Assembly: GCA_964544395.1 (NCBI GenBank)
Contig: CAZJAO010000012.1
Span: forward strand, 1-14,006
Direction of reading: 5' to 3'
Source of the DNA: JAKLIN01 sp964544395
GTDB lineage: Archaea > Nanobdellota > Nanobdellia > Pacearchaeales > GW2011-AR1
DNA length: 14,006 nt
A model generated the notes under the pieces. It was not told the origin of the DNA. It worked only from the letters and a program-made list of their open reading frames with translations, and made no database searches. Below are positions 13,125 to 14,006 of this stretch, one piece after another (position 1 is the stretch's first letter; every line of letters begins with the position of its first letter). The position numbers and the translations under genes were made by a program.

Positions 13125-14006
13125 ATGGAAAAACAAATGATAAACAAGAAGAGTACAAAAAAAATATTCACAACTTTCTTAGCATCTCTCATAATTCTTT
13201 CAGCTATCCTATTTAGTCTAAGTGCGGTTAGTGCTTATACAAACCCTGCTACAGTAAATTTAGGAACAGCTGACCATTTTGTTATATTAGCACAATCTGG
13301 AATCTCAACCACTGGAACAACAGCTATTGTTGGAGATATTGGTGTTAGTCCCGCTGCTGCAACATTCATAACAGGATTTGGACTGATAATGGATTCTTCT
13401 AATGTCTTCTCGACTTCTTCATTAATTACTGGAAATGTTTATGCCGCAGATTATACTGAACCTACTCCTACTTCAATGACTATCGCTATAAGTGATATGC
13501 AAACAGCATACACTGATGCCGCCGGACGTGCCCCTTCTACTAATACCGTAGATACTATTGAATTAGGTGCCGGAAATATTGGCGGAATGACTCTTGCTCC
13601 TGGTGTTTACAAGTGGAGTAATAGTGTTTTAGTATCATCAGATTTAGTTCTAGATGCACAGGGCGATTCTAATGCCGTTTGGATATTCCAAATATCACAA
13701 AATCTTGATGTAGCTAAAGGTGTTCATATTAGTCTGATTGGTGGCGCACAAGCTTCAAACATCTTCTGGCAAGTTGCAGGACAAACAACACTTGGAACAA
13801 CATCAGTGTTCAATGGAAATATTCTTGATCAAACTGCAATTGTTTTAAACACTGGAGCAACATTAAATGGAAGAGCATTGGCTCAAACAGCAGTTACATT
13901 AGATGCTAATGGAATTAACACGGCAGCACCAGTCATAATCCCTCCCGTAACACCTCCAGTTTCTCCTCCACAGAATAATCAAGGTTCAAGTGGCAATGGC
14001 GGCACA
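13125..14006 (+). CDS. Secreted DUF3494 (ice-binding-like) protein, 3' end cut by the window
   Basis: The frame is open for 294 codons to the window end. Residues 1-37 form a signal peptide with a long hydrophobic core and cleavage likely after AVSA. Residues 46-266 form a DUF3494 domain with many of its hallmark phrases: LGTADHFVILAQSGISTTG, GDIGVSPAAATFITGF, VYAADYTEPTP, AYTDAAGR, ELGAGNIGGMTLAPGVYKW, VWIFQIS, NIFWQVAGQTTLGT, LNGRALAQTAVTLDAN. This beta-solenoid fold is that of many ice-binding proteins, but numerous members come from non-icy habitats and act as adhesins or have unknown roles. A Pro-rich linker (PPVTPPVSPP) follows, so further domains or an anchor probably lie beyond the window. 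The close fit to bacterial members suggests lateral transfer. The ATG is 25 bases after a TATA box. Confidence 0.9.
   Translation, partial: MEKQMINKKSTKKIFTTFLASLIILSAILFSLSAVSAYTNPATVNLGTADHFVILAQSGISTTGTTAIVGDIGVSPAAATFITGFGLIMDSSNVFSTSSLITGNVYAADYTEPTPTSMTIAISDMQTAYTDAAGRAPSTNTVDTIELGAGNIGGMTLAPGVYKWSNSVLVSSDLVLDAQGDSNAVWIFQISQNLDVAKGVHISLIGGAQASNIFWQVAGQTTLGTTSVFNGNILDQTAIVLNTGATLNGRALAQTAVTLDANGINTAAPVIIPPVTPPVSPPQNNQGSSGNGGT

Overview
The window looks like a low-GC archaeal chromosome, most likely from a small-genome DPANN lineage of the Pacearchaeota/Woesearchaeota kind. Archaeal evidence: a DnaG-type TOPRIM primase with archaeal domain layout, archaeal elongation factor 1A, an A1-U72 initiator tRNA-Met, and TATA boxes about 24-27 bases upstream of many ATGs, which implies leaderless mRNAs. 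The DPANN placement is inferred from compact genes, very short intergenic spaces and small membrane proteins beginning MNKKG. It was not tested by phylogeny.

Layout. Positions 1-778 hold the end of a RimK-like ATP-grasp ligase, whose stop codon abuts that of a convergent C39-type cysteine peptidase-like gene (779-1243). A divergent promoter region leads into an initiator tRNA-Met (1321-1396). Six bases after it begins a single-domain O6-alkylguanine-DNA alkyltransferase gene, followed by ribonuclease HII. At 2439-5297 is an SMC ATPase with canonical SMC heads but a Rad50-like CPVC zinc hook at the middle of the protein and no visible globular hinge. It is followed by a convergent secreted/anchored surface protein (5346-6530).

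Positions 6724-10773 hold an orphan 130-residue protein, DnaG (convergent overlap of 15 bases), a 53-residue helical protein, a coupled pair of unrecognised genes (TAATG overlap) and elongation factor 1A.

Positions 10920-14006 look like an accessory, envelope- or stress-related block, all on the + strand. It contains a TrmB-type regulator, a SnoaL/NTF2-like protein, a DUF1328-like small membrane protein, a 34-residue one-helix membrane protein coupled to a 170-residue unknown protein, and the start of a secreted DUF3494 (ice-binding-like) protein that runs off the window. The SnoaL-like and DUF3494 genes share a 40-base promoter architecture with an identical 13-base upstream element, which suggests co-regulation.

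The observations most worth following are the zinc-hook SMC, the tRNA promoter placed for transcription to start at tRNA base 1, the extra nucleotide in the tRNA T arm, the unknown two-gene pair, the shared promoter element, and the DUF3494 protein in an archaeal setting. No CRISPR array, insertion sequence or rRNA was seen.
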